Part shown: piece by piece, positions 34,441 through 45,787 of the stretch
How the letters are laid out: each line of letters opens with the position of its first letter
How positions within the stretch are numbered: the stretch's first letter is position 1
From: Hirundichthys speculiger
Taxonomy: Eukaryota; Chordata; Actinopteri; Beloniformes; Exocoetidae
Length of the DNA stretch: 64,000 bases
Assembly (NCBI GenBank): GCA_018398805.1
Contig: JAGFBZ010000860.1
Span: 477,501 to 541,500, forward strand
Direction: 5' to 3'
Translations under genes and position numbers: made by a program
Notes under the pieces: generated by a model
What the model was told of the DNA's origin: nothing
The model's input: the letters and a program-made list of their open reading frames with translations, nothing else
Database searches by the model: none

Positions 34441-34920
34441 TTTTTTTCTTTACCACGTTAACGCCTCTCGTCCCCTTCGTACATATTTATTTCTCTTAAG
34501 TCTTTCTCTACCCTTTCTCTTCATGCGTGCCCTACACACACAAACACTTCCTTTGTATGTGTGCTCTGCTGACGCACTCGGGGATTTTGGCTCACTGCTG
34601 CTCACTTTGCCCAAACACAATTCCCTCAGACAGATTGAGTGTGTGCGTCTAAGAGTGAGCACAAGCATGTGTGAATCCACTTTGTTCTAAGGTTGTAGAT
34701 GATGACTATTAATATTATTGATCAGCCTCCAGGCAGTTTGTAGCAATGTATTTTTTTTTTTGTTTTCATACTAACAATGACCAGCAGTTTAACAGGCGTC
34801 ATGTTAATTTGCTCACAGTGAGCAAGAAACGGCAACGGCTCAAGTCTGCAGCTCTGCAGCTTCCCCAAACCTGAAGAGAGTTTCGGCGTCTTCCAACTCA
34901 CCGCCATCGTTTTCAGGCTT

Positions 34921-35918
34921 TCTCTCAAATATTTTTATTGAATTTTACATATAACACAGCACAAACATGCACAAGCATCATACATTTTTCAGTGTTTCAA
35001 CATAAACATCCATCCCCTCCCACTAGCCACACCTACAAGCCATGATATCTAAGGAGTATTATACATGAGTGTTATAGAGAACTGCTGGAAGTCAAGTATT
35101 GAGTTACAAGATAGATAAACAATAAAAATAATAATAATAAATGAGTAAATAAATAAACAAACAGGACAAATAGATGAATAAACGTAAATAAGTAGAAGAA
35201 GGCAGATTTAGGCACTATAACTGACAGAAATGGACATAAAGTGAGACAAGTGAAAGGAAACGGAGGCAGCCACTCAGTCAAACTGACCTTAAGATTTTCA
35301 AAGTAAGGTCCCCACACCTTCTGAAACCTCTGGCTCGAGTCACAAACTGTGTAGCGGATCTTTTCCAGGTCTAGACAGGACATGATGGCCCACAACCACT
35401 AAGCGTGTGTGGGCGGGGCAGCATGTCTCCACCTCAGTAGCACGCCTAGCCAAAAGCGATGCAAAGGACGGTGCGCAGCTTTTGGTTGGAGTAAGGCGGT
35501 CTTCACTGTTGGTGCCAAAAGTTGGGTTGGGCTCCAACTCGAGATTAAGAATAAGGGACAGGGTTTGAAAAACATCTCTCCAGTATCTTTTCAGACTTGG
35601 ACAGGTCCAAAACATATGGATAAGCGAGGCCTCACCTCTCCTACATTTATCGCATAAAGGATCAACGTCTGAATACATATGAGATGATTTGACTTAAGAT
35701 ATATGTGCCCTATGCACCACCTTAAACTGTAACAAACTGTGACGTGCACAGAGAGATGTTGTATTTAACAGCCTTAGAATGGAATACCATACATCGTTCA
35801 ACAATTGAATGTTTAAATCCTGCTCCCAAGCAATTTTAATTTTGTCCAGATGAGCTTGTTTTATGCCCATCAGTTTGTTATAAATGGTCGATATTAACTC
35901 CTTGGACAATGGATAAAG
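34921..35918 (-). pseudogene. 5'-truncated L1-like LINE insertion
   Basis: It is flanked by the 12-bp direct repeat GTTTTCAGGCTT (34909-34920 and 35919-35930), a retrotransposition-type TSD. Minus-strand frames 35936-35694 and 35678-35340 encode LCARHSLLQFKVVHRAH, then after a frameshift CDKCRRGEASLIHMFWTCP and LKRYWRDVF. This is the C-x2-C...H-x3-x-C domain after the reverse transcriptase in L1/Tx1 elements. The end near 34921 contains AATAAA in the minus sense (34934-34942), as expected of the 3' end. The polymerase core is absent through 5' truncation. Confidence 0.88.
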
Positions 35919-35930
35919 GTTTTCAGGCTT

Positions 35931-36334
35931 GCACATCAGTCTTTTGGGTCCTTCTCCCTTCTCTCATCGGCGTCGTTTCCAATCATGGCACGCAGCTGGT
36001 GTCGGGCAAAAGCTGTGGCGACCCACTTCGTGTGGCAGAACGGGACCGCGCAAGAAACTGATGGAGAAACTAGAGGGCAAACACAGTGGAGCATTTAGTG
36101 ACTAAAGAGCCAGATATCTCCCCTTGACAGAGTCAGAAAGAGTCGGCAGAGTAGATTTTGGCATATATTAATCTCAGTGAATGCAAATACAGGCTTTAAC
36201 GATGAAACTGAAGGATGTTATAATTTGGAAGGTAAATGTTGAACAAAATTAGAAAAAAAAATGAAAGTAGATTTGTGGTTATTGCACATTTCGATGCATC
36301 AGATTACTTCTTTACTTTAGTGCTTTTTCATGTG
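35931..36334. other. No recognised feature
   Basis: A short single-copy stretch between the L1-like insertion and a hAT pair. Confidence 0.4.
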
Positions 36335-36342
36335 ATCCCTTA

Positions 36343-36588
36343 TAGGGGTGTGAAAAAAACTCAATTTGGCAATATATCATGATTTTTGACCGCCCAATAT
36401 AACATCGATTTTTCAGCTCCAAATAACGATTTCTTTTAGGTTTTTTACATTTTTTACTTACATGTGCAAAACACTAATAATAAACAACAAATAGGTTGTT
36501 TTGAAGCAAAACGTTTTGACTCTATTTGTCCTCTGAATAATACGATATACATATCGTATTGCGATGTCCTTGCCAATACTCACCCCTA
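36343..36588 (-). mobile_element. hAT MITE family A, copy 2
   Basis: It starts TAGGGGTGTGAAAAAAAC and ends TGCCAATACTCACCCCTA. The perfect TSD is ATCCCTTA (36335-36342 and 36589-36596). At 246 bp it is a shortened copy lacking part of the middle. Its right TSD overlaps the TSD of the next element. Confidence 0.95.
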
Positions 36589-36599
36589 ATCCCTTATGC

Positions 36600-36971
36600 C
36601 AGCCATTCCCAAACTTCAGAATACCAAGGCCCAATTTGAAATGTGAAAAATCTCTGCAGCCCACCCAAACCTTTAATCACAACTGTGATCAACATACAGG
36701 ACCAGGAACCATGATCCGATATTAATGTGAGGGGTCAACAAATAAGGTGACACTTGTCATATTAAGTTAAGATGACAGTAGAATAACACCTAACTGGTTT
36801 GTTTTTATTACTTCTTAATGTTTTTTTAATCATGTCATGAATATTTTACTGTAATTAAAAACATATTTAAAAAAGGCAGAGGATTTAAAAATTTTTATGA
36901 CCTCTCACGGCCCACTTGCAGTCCCACGATGGCCCACCAGGGGGCCGCGGCCCACACTTTGGGAATCCCTG
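36600..36971. mobile_element. hAT MITE, TIR CAGnnATTCCCAAA
   Basis: The ends are CAGCCATTCCCAAACTTC and CACTTTGGGAATCCCTG. The perfect TSD is CCTTATGC (36592-36599 and 36972-36979). At 372 bp it is non-coding. Close to the right end it carries CCACCAGGGGGCC (36934-36946), a good match to the CTCF core motif. Confidence 0.95.
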
Positions 36972-36979
36972 CCTTATGC

Positions 36980-37607
36980 CTTCAGTTTTTCTCATGTACA
37001 TTTTGATAGGTTTTTTTTCCTTTCAGACACATCAGCTTTTATGCTGTTATTCAGTCATGTTGACTGAGTTCAGTTCTGTTTGTGTGTGCATTTTATCGGG
37101 ATTACTGGCCTCTTCATGTGCAGGTATATTTAACCTCCAGACAGGCATACCTGTGTGCGACCGTCTCCTTTGCTACCATCCTATAAGGTTTATATGTGCA
37201 GCTGTAGTCAAATATCACTTCTGTTCTCTCTCTCTCTTGCATACACGCACTAACTGCCATGCAGAAAATTAAGAGCCAATTTAAGAGGAAGGCGACTTGC
37301 ACTGTAACTCCTCTGGCGTCTGGTTATCTTTGGAGTGCTGAGTGTTTGCTGTACAGCAGCTGCCTACTCACAGCGCTGCATAATGAGATTTGTGGAGAAT
37401 GTACAATATGCTCTACAGGAGTCCTTCCAGGATGGTTACTTCTCAAATCTGCAGCCTTTCTTATAAGAGACATATTATAGAAGTAAAAAAAAAACTTTTT
37501 TGTGTACTTGTGAGCATATACAGTATACAGATATAACACAAGCCTGTCTGTTTGTTTGGGATCTGATAAGACCGAAAAAAATGTCATTTAGGGAGCTGTT
37601 CACAATG
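36980..37607. other. No recognised feature
   Basis: Single-copy, AT-rich. The longest frame (36916-37272) starts inside the preceding MITE and shows no domain. Confidence 0.4.
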
Positions 37608-37748
37608 TACACAACGTTCTGTCAGGTGGTCTCGCAGTGTTTTTCATCAGGATGATCAGTCTTTTTTTTTTCAAATCAATAAAGCATCAAAGAGCTTTAT
37701 AAAGCTGATGAAGCCGAATGTGAAAATGAATTATTGTGAACAGAGTAC
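37608..37748 (-). repeat. Dispersed repeat fragment, inverted relative to 40890-41025
   Basis: AACGTTCTGTCAGGTGGTCT ... GTTTTTCATCAGGATGATCAG ... AAAGCATCAAAGAGCTTTAT ... GATGAAGCCGAATGTGAA is the reverse complement, with few mismatches, of 40890-41025. No termini were found. It probably comes from the interior of the hAT-like element beginning at 40623. Confidence 0.8.
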
Positions 37749-37831
37749 AATATTGGAGAGAGTTTTTTAAAAAAAAAAGATCTGACATCAAACAAAAGAC
37801 GAGCAAAACTACGAGGAGAGGCTGTGAGAAC

Positions 37832-38340
37832 ACACTTAGCGGTTTCAGTACATCGCTGAGGTTTCAAAAATATTCATTGAAAAAAAATCCAAAATCGAGG
37901 CCTGTGATTGGCTGCTATGACAGGCGTTACTGTGGCATCGGTTGTCTGTACGCTGATTGGCTGACAGGAATCCCTGCATTTCCCATCTCTTGCTCTCGTG
38001 AGACAAAGCCGAGTTTATTGCTGATGCACTTGGTGTTTCCGTTCCTCAGTTTACTTGCTTATTTCAGTGATTTAGTGCCGTTTTAAAGTTAACTCCTTCA
38101 CTGCCACTGACGTCAGTTGGGTCTAATATGTGTCACTGGGGTTGCTAGGCAGAGTGTCAAAATAAATATCAGAGTTTTGAACATTGTAGTTAGTGTTCCA
38201 ATCCTCCAGATGGCAGCATTATCACTCTATGAAGCCGCCCCCGGAGGAAATGCGAGTGAGAGAAAAGATGGCGCAGCGCCTTCTACTGCTTCTACTGCTG
38301 CACAGCCCCCATTAACCGGGAAATGTGAGGGTTTACTGTA
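37832..38340 (+). mobile_element. Tigger-like MITE, relative of 5632-6072
   Basis: AGTACATCGCTGAGGTTTC, GGCCTGTGATTGGCTGCTATG and GCTGATTGGCTGACAG match the copy at 5632. The right end reads CCCCCATTAACCGGGAAATG...GGTTTACTG next to TA. The left CAGTGATCC terminus is missing. The middle (38030-38270) is not shared with the other copy. Confidence 0.7.
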
Positions 38341-38766
38341 ACAACAGCCATAAAGCATGAATGGATTCAAACACACTGACAAACTAAAACCAGCTGAAGC
38401 TTCCAATGTGCTAAATCGTAGTAGTTCATAACTTTACAATACTACAATAAAAAACTACAAATCTTGTTGCCTCTCTTGTCGTGCCACATGACTGATTTAA
38501 GGAAGGTAACCAACAATAGCCGAGGGAGGGGGTGGAGGGGGGGCATGATGCTCACAGAGCACAGAGAGAAAGAGAGGATTGAGAATCGAGAGTTTTTGAG
38601 TTGAAATCAAAGTAAAACGTCTCCTGTGTTGCTTTAACAACATGAATAGGGATCAAACTTGCGCCAGATGAAACCTCAATGCTCCGGCATGACTGGGAAG
38701 GAAGCGCCAGGACACCGAGGGGATCGGGAGGAAGGGACGACGGTGTCACCTGACCAGTGTGAGCGT
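38341..38766. other. No recognised feature
   Basis: A G-rich run (GAGGGAGGGGGTGGAGGGGGGG) lies at 38522-38543. No gene was recognised. Confidence 0.4.
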
Positions 38767-38774
38767 GCCCCAAC

Positions 38775-39087
38775 TATGGGTGTGAAAAAAAAATCAATGT
38801 GGCAATATATCACGATTTTCGGCTGCCCAATATATCGATTTTTTCAGCTCCTAATATTGATTTTTTTTTTTTTTGGAAAATTCACACTAGTAATAAACAA
38901 TAAATAGGTTGTTTTGACTCAATTTGTCCTCTGAATGATCAATATCATCTTTTTCATCTCTACTTTTAATTTTGATATTACCGGGTAGAATATCGCAATA
39001 TATCTTGATACCGCGATAATATCATATCGTGACCCAAGTATCATGATACATATTGTATTGCGAGGTCCTTGCCAATACTCACCCCTA
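38775..39087 (-). mobile_element. hAT MITE family A, copy 3
   Basis: It starts TATGGGTGTGAAAAAAA and ends TGCCAATACTCACCCCTA. The TSD is GCCCCAAC (38767-38774) and GCCCCAAA (39088-39095). The middle is partly deleted relative to the 381-389-bp copies. Confidence 0.93.
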
Positions 39088-39095
39088 GCCCCAAA

Positions 39096-39930
39096 CACGC
39101 TCAAAGTACAGATTTAGATTTTGAATGACAGCAGTGCAGCAAATCTTAAAAGCTCGTATTTGTCTCACTAATATTGAGTTTAGGTTTGGAGAGCACAGGA
39201 AGAAACTTGTGGAACTTCTGAAATGAGAATTCATAGAAAAACTGTTTCATTAGAGCAGAGTACTGGTGAGTTAACAAAGGACATCAATAACAGGCAGTTC
39301 CTCCTCAATGAAAATACTTCATTATTCCCAGCAGGGAAATTATACAAAGCATTTTAACAGATTTTACCCATATAGCTTTTAACACAGGTCGACAGCGGTA
39401 GACCGAATCTGTTAAAGTTTGTTTACCACAACGTTCAGATGCTTCTCCATCTGCTATTTATCCACGAAATCAATTCAGCTGCTTTGTGCTGTTGGAGGAG
39501 CTCAGCTCTGCTCGTGAAGGATGCTGTGTGCATGCAGATATCTCACCTCCTCTTCATGCCTTTCGCCACACAGATCCTGGCTGGGATGCTGCCGCGTGAT
39601 TCATCGAGGCAAATCTGCCAGGAGACAGAATGTTGTTCAAGTTCATCAAAGAAAGTCGGGAAGTTTGTGTTTGGACTGAGCTCGTTATTTGGCTCGGAGG
39701 GAGCGTTTTGTTTTGGCTGGCGTAAAAATTACAGATGTGATTAGTGTTTAATAGGATTACGTGTGGTATTTCAATCAAAAGACTAACCAAATCTCAGATT
39801 TGCTAAACATGGAAAAGTGCTTTTTGTGCTAAGCTGCTACACACCCTGCAAACTCTGGCGGTCAAAGGCTTCACACAGACGTTTGTCTCATCATTACAAA
39901 TCAAGACTTTGGCGTATTTTTTTTCTAAAT
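39096..39930. other. No recognised feature
   Basis: Single-copy sequence. The 101-codon frame at 39439-39744 has no domain and ordinary composition. Confidence 0.35.
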
Positions 39931-39937
39931 TGTAGTA

Positions 39938-40480
39938 CAGTTGTACTTCAATTTACAAAATTAATTGGTTCTGGAAGTAGTTTCGTAACCTGAGAATTCC
40001 GTAAGTAGAGTCGCGTTTTCCATGTAAATGCTCTAATCCGTTCCAAGCCCCCCAAAATTCAGACATACATTTTTTTTTTTATAAATCATAAAAATGCATC
40101 AAAACATGTAACAAATACCATTAGATTACTGCACAATAAACATAAATTTAGAGTTGTACATAATAAAAAAACAAAGAATGAAGTAAAGAATAAAGAATAA
40201 AACTTATGTTCATTTACCTTTTAACTGCTATCGTCGTCACCTTTTCTCGCTCAGCAGTGGTTTTTGCCACATCATCATAATGAGCGATAGCCCGACTAGT
40301 GAACACTTTTTCTGGGTGATTCTTTTCAACGAATTCCGAAACTTCATGGAATTTTCCTTAAAATGTCAATGGGATGCCAGGAAGATGCTAGCCCGATAGC
40401 CAGGAAGATGCTAGCCAATAGCCAATGGCAGAGCAGCTACAAGTATGTTTACGTTCGGTAAACTCCGGGAGTTGCGAGTA
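39938..40480 (+). mobile_element. Mariner/Tigger-like MITE
   Basis: It begins CAGTTGTACTTCAATTTAC after TA and continues TTAATTGGTTCTGGAAGTAG, matching 3075-3686 in reverse. The right part includes GTTTACGTTCGGTAAACTCC, itself palindromic. A local tandem duplication, GCCAGGAAGATGCTAGCC, lies near 40377-40420. The right terminus is not clear. The interior is AT-rich and non-coding. Confidence 0.68.
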
Positions 40481-40622
40481 GCTGTATTTTTGTCTGTCGT
40501 CTCCTGAAATTTCTTTCGTATGTTCCCGTTGAGATGTGTCGTAATCTGAAAAATTCCGGTTGAACAACTACGATTAAGCACATTGGATGCTTCAGCTGGG
40601 TTTAGTTTATGGTCATGAGTAG

Positions 40623-41030
40623 GGATCGACCGATATGGATTTTTTAGGGCTGATGCCGACACCGATTTTTTTTCCCACCACCTTTGCCGATGACCGATTA
40701 TGGACTGCCGATATTTTTTCTTGTCAACTTGTCAGTGTGTTTGGATCCGTTCATTCTTTGGGAGTGTTGTCATTCTACTACTCTTCATCACTACCTACGT
40801 TTACAGCCTCTCCTCATAGTTTTGCTCGTCATGACAGATTCACTTCAGGTTTTGTTTTCTGTTTGATGGCAGAGCTTTTTTTTTTTTTTTACTCTGTTCA
40901 CAGTAATTCATGTTCACATTCGGCTTCATCCGCTTTAAAAAGCTCTTTGATGCTTTATTGATTTGAAAAATAGCGACTGAACATCCTGATGAAAAACACT
41001 GTGAGATCACCTGACAGAACGTTGTGGGAA
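40623..41030 (+). mobile_element. Partial hAT-like element, terminus TAGGGATCGACCGATAT
   Basis: The left end TAGGGATCGACCGATATGG with repeated CCGAT strings matches a terminus type I know from fish hAT MITEs. I see no matching right end. The stretch 40890-41025 has an inverted second copy at 37608-37748. Confidence 0.5.
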
Positions 41031-42403
41031 GTGGCTTCAGAGAGCGTTATGTGTCAGTTCTGTTGAGGTCTGATTGTTTGTGTGGTATGTAATGAAAAAT
41101 GTGATTCGTTCAGGCATTATTCTGGTTTCAACAGCTGCTCTGTTGAAATCACGCTTCTTCTCATGAGCTGTAAGTACTGTTGCAGCTTATCTTGGGTCAG
41201 CGATAGACACTGGGATATCAGCAACGCTCATCTGAGTGTTTCTGAGCTGCGTCAAGTGTGGAGTGATTCTCCGCCAAACATTTCAAGCCGTGTTTTCATG
41301 GCTGTGTTTCGTTTGTTTGTTCATGATGCTAATGATTTAGACGCCGTTGGTCATTTTCCATTTCTCTCACAAACTGGCAAACAGGTCGATGGAAGAAAAC
41401 AATGTGATGTTGCCCTGTTTAATGGTTCGAAGTCCATATACAAGTATAGTTATATAAGTATACTTATATATAAATATAAATCGGCCTTTAGATGTTACTG
41501 TTGAAATCTAAACAGCAGCACCTGGAAGGTTCCCAACAACCAGTGGTGGGATTTTTAGGTGTTAATTAATCATCATTTGATTCAGTTCATGAGCACTTTC
41601 AGAATCTATTAAAATCAGCTTTTTGTAAAAAAAAAAAAAAAAAAAAAGCCTAATTAAGGTTAAAAGCAGAAGGCTGTGTTATACCAAGAGAATGAAATGA
41701 CGGTTTCATATACGTTTCTGTTAGTTCAGCATATATCCTGTATACATCAACTCTGCCGCCGCTGCACTGACTCTCCATAAATATTCAGCGTCTCTTAAAT
41801 TCAAAACTTTTTCACCAAGACTTCGTCAACTTTTCAATTTGCATATTTGCTTTCATTTAGGTGCAACTGTCTCTGGAAATAAAACGTTGGCATCTTTTGG
41901 CGCAGCTGTCCATATCGTACAGTAAACTGAAAGCTCTTGTGTGGGTGCGAGACTGCAGATGAGTCGCTTGGTGGATGTTGTTTTACTTGGTAATGTTCAG
42001 CGCGTGTCAGCATCTGGACTTCTTCAACTTCGGGCCTTTGTGCATTTTAAATGAGACACGTCCAGCTTCTTTTTCACCGTAATGTTGTCGAATCAGGGCT
42101 GTGCCCTTCCCATCTCTGTAAATGAGCTTTACTGTACATCCTGCTAAATCCCCAGCTGCTCCGTATTATTGAAATGACGAAGCTGCTTTTGGCAGTGAGT
42201 TATAAACACGTCTCCTCGACCTGGACATTTAAACTAGTCTGGAAACCTGAGAAGGACGCATGAACTGTGCCACACTGGAGAAAATTGGGAAAACAATGTT
42301 GACACAGAAACACGGAAATTGCTTTTTAAAATTTTTCGCCCTCCTTAAATGAAATAAAAATAAACAAAAAAATACTTTTTGTTTGACTCCTGCAGTGGAA
42401 ACA
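41031..42403. other. No recognised feature
   Basis: Single-copy, AT-rich. A 140-codon frame at 41082-41504 has no recognisable domain. A (TATA)-rich run near 41440-41480 and a poly-A run near 41627-41647 are present. Confidence 0.35.
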
Positions 42404-42411
42404 GTCTACAG

Positions 42412-42636
42412 CAGGGGTGTCCAAAGTCGGCCCTCGAGGGCCAGTGTCCTGCAGGTTTCAGATGTTTCTCTGCTTTAACACACCTGATCCTAATTAATAG
42501 CCGTCATCAACTTGTCATCAAGGTCAGCACATGTCTGTTAATGACACAGTCACTTGTATCAGGGTGTAAAGAAGGAGGGAAACATCTAAAAGCCTGCAGG
42601 ATAGCGACCCTCCAGGACCGACTTTGGACACCCCTG
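42412..42636. mobile_element. Fold-back hAT MITE (copy 2)
   Basis: The ends are CAGGGGTGTCCAAAGTCGG and GACTTTGGACACCCCTG. The TSD is GTCTACAG (42404-42411) and ATCTACAG (42637-42644). The long inverted arms include TTTCAGATGTTTCTCTG and GGAGGGAAACATCTAAAAG. It is non-coding. Confidence 0.95.
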
Positions 42637-42668
42637 ATCTACAGTGTATGTTGTTATTTTAGTTGACG

Positions 42669-42683
42669 CCAGCAGAGGGCGCT
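42669..42683 (+). promoter_or_regulatory. Strong CTCF-like motif
   Basis: CCAGCAGAGGGCGCT fits the CTCF consensus (CCASYAGRKGGCRS) at every core position. It lies 33 bp beyond the fold-back MITE and 53 bp before a family-A MITE. Binding is a prediction from the motif only. Confidence 0.5.
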
Positions 42684-42735
42684 CTCTGAGCCCAGACTGG
42701 ACTGAACTCCGAGCCAGTGACAAGTCAGTCATGCA

Positions 42736-43116
42736 TAGGGGTGAGTATTGGCAAGGACCTCGCAATACGATATGTATCATGATACTTTGGTCACGATACG
42801 ATATTATCACGATATATTGCGATATTCTACCCAGTTAATATCAAAATTAAAAGTAGAGATGAAAAATCAAGTTGCTGTATATGTTCATCAGATGATATTG
42901 ATCATTCAGAGGACAAATTTAGTCAAAACTATTTGCTTCAAAACAACCTATTTATTGTTAATATGAGTGTTTTTGCACATTTAAGTATTCACAATGCATC
43001 ACAAGAATACATTAATTTTCCTAAAAAATTGATATTAGGAGTTGAAAAATCATATTCTATTGGGTGGCCGAAAATCGCGATATATTGACAAATCGATTTT
43101 TTTTTCCACACCCCTA
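42736..43116 (+). mobile_element. hAT MITE family A, copy 4
   Basis: The ends are TAGGGGTGAGTATTGGCAAG and TTTTTTCCACACCCCTA. The TSD is GTCATGCA (42728-42735) and GTCATGTA (43117-43124). Near full length (381 bp). Confidence 0.95.
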
Positions 43117-43124
43117 GTCATGTA

Positions 43125-44158
43125 GTTGATTTAAAACCCAGATTAGAAATAAATGGTTTAAAAAATGGGACAGGTTGGCTCAGAACGTCATGGTTTTAAC
43201 CACGTGTTTTTGATCCAACAGAACCATGTTAAACATTAAGAAAGTGTCTATTTTTTTTATATAAAACTGGTGTTACTTGACTAAGAAAGCTAATTGCAGA
43301 GCAAACTAAAAGAAAAAGCCCTCAGATTCTGTTAAAAACATTTTTTACAAAGCAATCAAACATCCACGAACCGGAGACACAAGTTCACTGAATTCTGCGA
43401 AAGAGAGCGGAGCTTCGTCCGATGGTGAAGACGGGATGATTGCAGCTGTGAACTGGACCCATGCTCCAGTTCAACCATCTTTACGGCTTGTTTCACAACT
43501 TAAACCAAATGAAAATGTGCCTGTAGAGATGGGTTGCCCACCGCTGCACAGTTGGAAACATCCCATCTTTATCTCTGCTGGTTTTCAACAAAACTGTGGT
43601 CAAGCAAACGTAATTCAACATGTTAGACAGGAAACTAATGATGGCAGCCTCCTCTCAATCTCATACGTTACTCAGCAAGGCACATTAAACAATCTAATTT
43701 CAAAAGCAGCGATTCAAGGAAAGTCGGGCTCAGCTGCTGCATCCAGTGCAATTAATATGTTTATCTGCTCCACACAAAGATTCTGTGATATCAATTCAAT
43801 TTTTACACCGGCTCACGCAACGTCTTCAGCCCCTGCTGAGGTTAGGGATATCATTATGAGCTGTCACATTCAGGGCAAAAGTGCCAACATGTCAATAAGA
43901 GCATATGGCAGCCTCAGAGGGGATAAAAGTACTCGGCAGATTAATTGAAAGCTGTCAGGGAGTCCGCCGAGGTACCGGTGCCACCTCGCCACGCACATCT
44001 TTTGTGTGGTTTCTACTGTCTTGTGTGCTTTCGAGTTGAATTGCAGCGCTGGCCTTTCACTCGCAGCTTTCCTTCGGCACCGGCTTGCTGTGATGAAGCG
44101 GCGGCCAGTAGAATCTGTTGGGCTCCTTTTCATTGTCTAACCAAACACATGACCACAC
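43125..44158. other. Single-copy stretch with a 170-codon open frame (43436-43948, +)
   Basis: The frame begins MIAAVNWTHAPVQPSL and ends GSLRGDKSTRQIN. It is one of the longest non-repeat frames in the window. I recognise no domain, signal peptide or membrane segment, and third positions show no strong bias. The part near 43840-43920 (GATATCATTATGAGC, GCATATGG) looks more like a conserved non-coding element than an exon. I would not call it a gene. Confidence 0.25.
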
Positions 44159-44166
44159 ACACACAC

Positions 44167-44923
44167 TAGAGCTGAGCGATTTTATCGATTCTGCGATATA
44201 TATCGATATTTCATTTCCCCAGAGAGTATTGATTTTTCAGCCGTGGGTATCGATATTCTAAGCTTCTTTCAAAACCCCAGTGTCCCACCTTTAAAAGCAA
44301 TTTTCACTGTTTAATAGGGGTGTGGGAAAAAAAAATCGATTTGGCGATATATCGCGATATTCTGTGGCCCCATTTAATATCAATTTTTCAGGTCCTAATA
44401 GCGATTTTTTTTAAAGAAAATTCATTCATTCACTTAAATGTGCAAAAAAACTAATAATAAACAATAAATAGGTTGTTTTGAAGCAAATAGTTTTGACTCA
44501 ATTGTCCTCTGAATGATCAATATCATCTGATAAACATATAAAGCAACTAGATTTTTCATCTCTACCTTTACATTTGATATTAACTGGGTAGAATATCGCA
44601 ATATATCGTGACATGGCAATATCGCGGTAATATTTTATCATGACCCAAGTATCACGATTCATATTTTATTGCGAGGTTTGCCAATACTCACCCCTACTGT
44701 TTAAGTAAATGAAACTATTTTTCTTAACACATCTTTTATTCATTTTGTCCAGCATTTGCAAGCTGCCTGTCAGCCATATAATGTGTAATTGATGCTTTCA
44801 GTTCAATTATTGAAACAAAGTCATTGTAACACTCACAAGATGTCAATACCAGATATATATCGTATTGTGAGCCGAATATCATGTATCGTATCGTGTCGTG
44901 AGATTAGTGTATCGCTACAGCCC

Positions 44924-44925
<2 letters not shown>
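44167..44925. mobile_element. Family-C hAT element inserted in a CA microsatellite
   Basis: The ends are TAGAGCTGAGCGATTTTATC and GTGTATCGCTACAGCCCTA. Its TSD is ACACACAC on both sides (44159-44166 and 44926-44933), because the target was a CA repeat. About 377 bp is the element itself. The rest is a family-A MITE. Confidence 0.93.
44315..44696 (-). mobile_element. hAT MITE family A, copy 5, nested in family C
   Basis: It starts TAGGGGTGTGGGAAAAAA and ends TTGCCAATACTCACCCCTA. The perfect TSD is CTGTTTAA (44307-44314 and 44697-44704). The host rejoins as CACTGTTTAAGTAAATGAAA, matching CACTGTTTAAATAAATGAAA at 6182. Confidence 0.96.

Positions 44926-44956
<31 letters not shown>
44926..44956. 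repeat. (AC)n microsatellite
   Basis: About 15.5 uninterrupted AC units. The remaining units of the same tract lie at 44155-44166, on the other side of the inserted hAT element. Confidence 0.95.
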
Positions 44957-44957
<1 letters not shown>

Positions 44958-45787
44958 CAAGCCACTTTGGAGCTTCTGAGTTCTTTTGAATTGACGAGCA
45001 AAACTTAAGTAGATCAGTTAGTTTCCCCTCCATTGTTTTATGTCTTCTGTTTTACGTGATAATGTCACATGTTCCCGTCGCTGGAAATCAGGGTATCGTC
45101 TGGTTCTTCTGGACAGTTGACCCTGTGGGGGATTTCGTTCAGGTGCTTGATCGTGCCTCATCCCACCCCTCTCCTCCCATTGTTGTCCCGTATCTTTCAT
45201 CACACCCTGCATGTTTGACATTAATACAACGCCCCCCTCCGTCCCCACTCATCCAGCTCCAAGTCTCTTTAGTTTCTTGTCCGTTCTCATTCTTAAGCCT
45301 CTTTTTCTTCCCCCCCTTCATTCTCCCTCCATAATCACCGCCCTCCTCCACTTCCTCTGGCCAAGGTCCATGTTATAAATCAGAACAAAATGAGAATGTG
45401 CCGTTGCCTTGCTGTGATGGAGGGAGACTAAATATGATTACTCAAGTACAGTTTGAAGGTGCTTGTACTTGATTCTCTCCCATTACAAAGCAGTTTATGC
45501 CTCTGCACCGCTGTTATACAGGACCTCTGTGAAATACTTTCCACTCCATTATACTGCTTTGACATCCTTGACAAATGTCTCATATTCAGGATTTATTTGC
45601 AAAATACAGTTTTATTTAAAAAAAAAAAAAAAATCTTAATACATTTTTTGTTGTTAGTGGGAAAAGTTATCAACCCTATTTAAACATTTATTTGTTCAGA
45701 ACAATAAATTATACAGCAGCACCTTCAAATAAAACGGGAGAGAAACTGGTAACAGTATTGGACAAATTATGAATCATGAATCAACCG
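44957..45787. other. No recognised feature
   Basis: A C/T-rich run lies at 45280-45340 and poly-A at 45620-45634. No gene was recognised. Confidence 0.4.

Noticed and set aside
41082..41504. 140-codon plus-strand frame
   Set aside because: No domain, ordinary AT-rich composition, and it ends in a TATA-rich run.
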